In this document: piece by piece, positions 60,487-64,000 of the stretch
How positions within the stretch are numbered: position 1 is the first letter of the stretch
Layout: every line of letters begins with the position of its first letter
Source of the DNA: Parelaphostrongylus tenuis
Lineage: Eukaryota; Nematoda; Chromadorea; Rhabditida; Metastrongylidae
Reading direction: 5' to 3'
NCBI GenBank assembly: GCA_019055375.1
Contig: JAHQIW010002013.1
Coordinates: 62,001-126,000, forward strand
DNA length: 64,000 nt
The notes under the pieces: generated by a model
The model's input: only the letters and a program-made list of their open reading frames with translations
Database searches by the model: none
Told to the model about the DNA's origin: nothing
Program-made: the position numbers and the translations under genes

Positions 60487-60840
60487 ACCTTGACGGCTTA
60501 TGCATGTTATATCCTTATCAGATTATTATGATTTCGAGCGAGATCCATAAAAAGCGATAGAACGAAGTGGTACGATCCATGCTTGTTTCGTGCCTTCAAA
60601 AGTTGACTTTTTTCAACCTTAGCAAAAGATCAGTATTTCGTTCTATTCATAAATTCAAACAGGATTCATATAAAATCTTTAGTATGGCTGATGATCCGGC
60701 ACTCTAATCACCTCTTACCTGCAACGTCTAGAATGTAGAATCGGTTGTCCACAGTTTGCTTCACCTTTTGGGGAACATCTGTAAATTTCCAACGCATACT
60801 CGATTTTCAAGGCACGAGTTTCCTGGCCATCTAGATCTCG

Positions 60841-61148
60841 ATGGCTTTGCTAACATTTTGTTCACTCCTACTGATAAATGCATGTGAATGCAAGCAATGC
60901 AAGGTCAGACAGCGAGTCACACATTTCTGCAAACGGCGGAGGCAGAATGAGGGATCACATGGAAGTGAAGTCGGCTACCGTAACTGTTTCCTACTATTGG
61001 CTTTTCTTTAGATGGACGTTATCTCTTCTTTGTAATAAAGTGTACGTCACCGGAATACTGTGGATATTACACTGATGTCATTGCGGCTCTGCAAAAAGGC
61101 GCCGAAACATCAGCCACAACGAATATGTATCTCGATGTGAGCTCATGA
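60841..61148 (+). CDS. Possible small secreted cysteine-rich protein, 2 exons
   Basis: ATGGCTTTGCTAACATTTTG opens a frame with a hydrophobic leader (MALLTFCSLLLINA) followed by CECKQC, HFC and basic residues. Joining 60841-60964 to 61012-61148 over a 47 bp intron (GTGAAG...TTTAG) gives 86 residues with further cysteines (IKCTSPEYCGYYTD). I do not recognise a family. The last third overlaps sequence resembling the palindromic hammerhead-like repeat at 58.8-59.16 kb (GCGGCTCTG...CCGAAACATCAGCC), so exon 2 may be transposon sequence and the model may be wrong. Confidence 0.3.
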
Positions 61149-61159
61149 ACAATGCAAAC

Positions 61160-62640
61160 TGATAAGCGTTTGCCGTCATTGCAGATCCCCTAGATAAAGT
61201 TTACACTCTCACTGTACACGCATCCGCCTATGTCCATGCGTTTCGTGCCTAGATAATGAACTCAAATTTTTTTTTAAATCGTGGAATTCTCATTTTTCAT
61301 TCTGAGTCGGACAAGTATTGAATTTACTAGGCTGAAAGTACATTTAGGATGAAGAACTTTTCCTTTGATGAGAAAAAAATAGTTTTCTGTCTTGAAGCAA
61401 ACACTTCGCTCCACTTCATTCTCCGGCTTTCGATTTTTTGTTTGTTTATTGTCCTTATTCTCGTCTTTCATCTTAGTCTTTCGATTCAACAAACAATGAT
61501 TATATTGTTGAGAGTAACTCTCAATTAGTTAACATTACAGAATGTGATGAAGTAAATGAAGACACGGGCAACAGAGTGTCATAAGGGTATCGAGAAAGCT
61601 AGTAAATGTTTAAGTCCTTTTTCTAATAGTTTTTGCAACTCTTCATTTCTCACAATTTGGATGTATGGCCTCTCCTTCCCACGTAGTAACCTAATGTCTT
61701 GTGTAAATAGAGACAGTTATTGTGAAGTCGCTGTTTTCCGATTGTTCGTTGACCACAGCGTTTATTGCATGAGAGAGGTTGTTGCTCTCTCATGTTGTAG
61801 ATTATGAAATGAATAATCCTATTTTCCTTTGATTGTTTTCAGACTGGGTGTGATGCAGGAAAATGGTTTTAAACGGAAGAGGGCTTTTTGTGAATGACGA
61901 AATGAAGAAAAAGCCTCAATTGATGTGCGCCACCTGCGTTGTTCTGTTTTCGCAACATTAGCGAATTAATGTATTGAAAAGAAACCAGCTGTCATTTGAC
62001 CTCGATACCAGTGTTGGTTTCCGGGATTTTAGGCCAAAACGGGGGCACTATGGCCAAGTGGTTGTGATGCTCGTCGCGACGTGCACGGGACCGACTATCA
62101 ACATCGAGGACGCAATAACGGATAAGTTTTCTAACTACCTTGGACAGCTTCAACGTTCCCGTTGATCACGTTGGAGGTTTTTCATGAGAACTGCAGAAAC
62201 TCTATATTCACAATTACCTATTTACAAGATCGGGAAGTTTCATCCATATTCTACTGACCGATTTCACAGCGGATATGCGCAGCAACTTTACAGGAAAACA
62301 GATTTGTTCTCAAATTTCTACAACACTCACCATTCTTTGCCTTTTTGTGCAAATCCTAAAGATTGGTCTTTCCGAGCAACGATAGGAGTAGCACCTACTT
62401 TCTTCTATTTACACGTTTCTCAAATTATTCAAAAATAACGCGAAAATCAACTCAATCACATTGCACATTTCAATGTAATTAATTGCACTGCTCTGACTAT
62501 TCTATACACGATTTGCCAGTTTATTGATGCCATAATGCTACAATAAATATCGGTTAATTGAAAACGTTTGTGTCAAATATATCACAATTCATTCAGTTTC
62601 CGCCGACAACGGCAGATGCCGAAGCGAAGTGCCGTCCAAA
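61160..62640. other. No supported gene
   Basis: A tRNA-like head (ACTATGGCCAAGTGGTTGTG) at about 62047 may start a degraded SINE. Frames at 61556-61807 and 62184-62438 (+) have no support. Confidence 0.3.
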
Positions 62641-62649
62641 CGGACCCAA

Positions 62650-63027
62650 TACCAACATCAGTAGAGCTCGGTTGACCACACTTTGCCATATTTGTCTCGA
62701 CCAGTTCGCCAAGATGATGTTTGTGGTCTACTCAAAACATTTTCTTTTACAAAAGAGAGCAGTGCGAAAAAGAATACTATTCAGACCGAAAGAGTTCCTC
62801 CAATTGTCAAGGCTGTAGGGGGAACCTCCGCTAACGTCACTCCATTTTCCGCCGTACACTTCGCCTGGCGCATCACAGTGCAAATTCTCGTCACCGTGTT
62901 GTCGACGATAACGCAGCTTCGCATATTTGGGGCGACTGCAAGGAACTATGAATCTCTCAAATATCTTTTGCCATCAGACTATAAAACTGAGAGAGTTAGG
63001 AAAGTTTCGGTAACTGACTTTCTTTAA
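62650..63027 (+). CDS. Possible coding segment, unidentified
   Basis: Open + frame with SRPVRQDDVCGLLKTFSFTK and ERVPPIVKAVGGTSANVTPF; a possible acceptor within it (ATCACAG at about 62878). Composition is more coding-like and GC-richer than the flanks, but there is no recognised domain, no upstream exon and no start context. Confidence 0.22.
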
Positions 63028-63229
63028 TTCTTTGAAGCCCTGTGAATCATCACCAGATATACTGAACACTGTATATTTCTTAGGAAAAGATAAGAGAAAA
63101 TTCGTTTAGAAAATAGGAGCAATTTCAAGGCTCTACTTCAGTGCCATTATTATAGTTTTTCTCAATTTATGAGACATATTCTGATAATTCTCTAGCACTA
63201 CCTTTTTACTCGAAGAATATCAAACACAT

Positions 63230-63405
63230 TAGTCCCCGTTTGATGCGTGTTATACTTCTACCAACAGAAAATCACTCGACAACGACGCTAAAATGCTTTG
63301 GGGCAGACGATGCAGTCGCACGGAGGACGCGGCCTGCTTGAGTGATTTTGTGGTAGTTTTCTAATGAAAGTTATACTTTTTTGTCACCAAGTGTGGTTTT
63401 AATGC
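63230..63405 (+). pseudogene. Short mariner-derived palindromic relic
   Basis: The ends pair imperfectly (GTTATACTTCTACCA...AAAATCACTCGA with TTGAGTGATTTT...GGTAGTTTTC...GTTATACTTT). The core encodes GADDAVARRTRPA, which matches the mariner helix-turn-helix ([11 protein letters not shown]) seen at 45.3 kb. Very short (about 175 bp). Confidence 0.5.
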
Positions 63406-64000
63406 CAGCAAGCGGTAAAATATGATAGGAGAGACCTTAAAGGCTACGAATAGTAGAAACACGTCGATGCATACTCTAAAACCACGCATTTTTGAAGAGA
63501 AAGACAGATGTTTGCGAAAGGTTGTATTTGGAGCTACTATTGCACCTTTTTATACTGTCTTATTCATCTTTATCCATGTCCCGATCAAATTTACCTTTTA
63601 TTTTTCAAGTCAAAACTACCAGATTATCGATAAAGTGAAGCGGACAATTAATGCGCTTTAACGACAATCAATGGTCGAGAGCAATTACTGGCTGCATTTC
63701 TCGCCATATCAAGCGCTAAACAAGAAGACCACCTACCCGATGGTCCGATTTCTCCAAGAAAAGCCTAGAAAAAATATACGATGCTCAGCGAATTTCTAGA
63801 GCGAGGAGAAAGCATTGAGATATCCTTGCAAATGGAAGCATTGCTGCTGCTTGCTAGAGTCACTCGTTGGTCAACGGGACAAGAGCACAGGCGAAGCACA
63901 CAAGACATTTCCTGCACCTCAGCCAATCTCCACCTACCCAAATTATTTCAGTCTTATCGCCTACAGGCCTTTATGAACACTCACCAGTGAAAAAACAGAG
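63406..64000. other. No gene recognised
   Basis: Two + frames (63422-63661, 63781-63990) lack domains and splice context. Confidence 0.3.

Larger units (their letters stand above)
60030..60535. mobile_element. Compound hammerhead element, three arms
   Basis: Two left-type arms in the same - orientation (60060-60180 and 60320-60430) and one right-type arm on + (60430-60510). CATGTTTTGAGACCTTAAGG and TATGTTTTGAGCCCTTAAGG mark the two starts, and GACCTTGACGGCTTATGCAT the inverted end. This suggests an element whose left arm was duplicated or a nested pair. Same family as 7.54-7.98 kb. Confidence 0.65.

Noticed and set aside
62196..62438. 84-codon + frame
   Set aside because: No domain, no splice context, and composition like the flanks.
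1..64000. CRISPR array, operons with ribosome binding sites, bacterial defence genes
   Set aside because: The window is eukaryotic: introns, SINEs, mariners. No direct-repeat/spacer array was seen.

Overview
The window looks like nuclear DNA of a nematode, most likely a strongylid (clade V, hookworm-like) worm. It is AT-rich, has short exons with TTTCAG-type splice acceptors, carries a gene of the nematode MIG-18 fibronectin-I-like family, and is packed with mariner relics, tRNA-derived SINEs and an RTE-type LINE. It is not bacterial. Long open frames are mostly chance, and the real genes had to be read across introns. The species assignment is inference.

Two multi-exon genes are well supported. 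On the + strand, 24717-35799 encodes a secreted protein of about 367 residues with repeated cysteine modules of the MIG-18 type. All 11 exons join in frame from a signal peptide to a stop. On the - strand, 57361-44314 encodes the coiled-coil protein CCDC93 of the Commander (CCC) endosomal recycling complex. Its N-terminal and C-terminal exons are clear and the middle exons are not resolved. Weaker coding signals are a - strand cluster at 38694-40093, a small secreted-protein model at 60841-61148, an antisense orphan exon at 27434-27559 inside the large intron of the MIG-18-like gene, and an open segment at 62650-63027.

The left 24 kb has no gene I can defend. It holds palindromic elements, SINEs, microsatellites and a group of hammerhead-ribozyme elements. 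The most notable feature is at 8602-9285: a near-perfect inverted repeat (arms of about 257 bp) in which each arm carries a complete hammerhead ribozyme, one per strand. At least five further loci (7.55-7.98, 8.40-8.60, 13.45-13.72, 58.05-58.30 and 60.03-60.53 kb) carry decayed relatives. They share a very short stem III, as in hammerheads of Penelope-like elements and related non-autonomous retroelements. No reverse transcriptase of that class is visible here. Several other palindromic elements carry hammerhead-like CUGANGA...GAAAC remnants in their arms.

Other repeats are: a tRNA-derived SINE in about ten copies, twice as tail-to-tail pairs; a second tRNA-like family at 55.8-59.8 kb; a third tRNA-like family with five copies; at least seven mariner relics, almost all keeping only the N-terminal helix-turn-helix part; a long-TIR DNA element in intron 8 of the MIG-18-like gene; and a clustered repeat in a CCDC93 intron. 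All calls were made by eye, without alignment or folding software.
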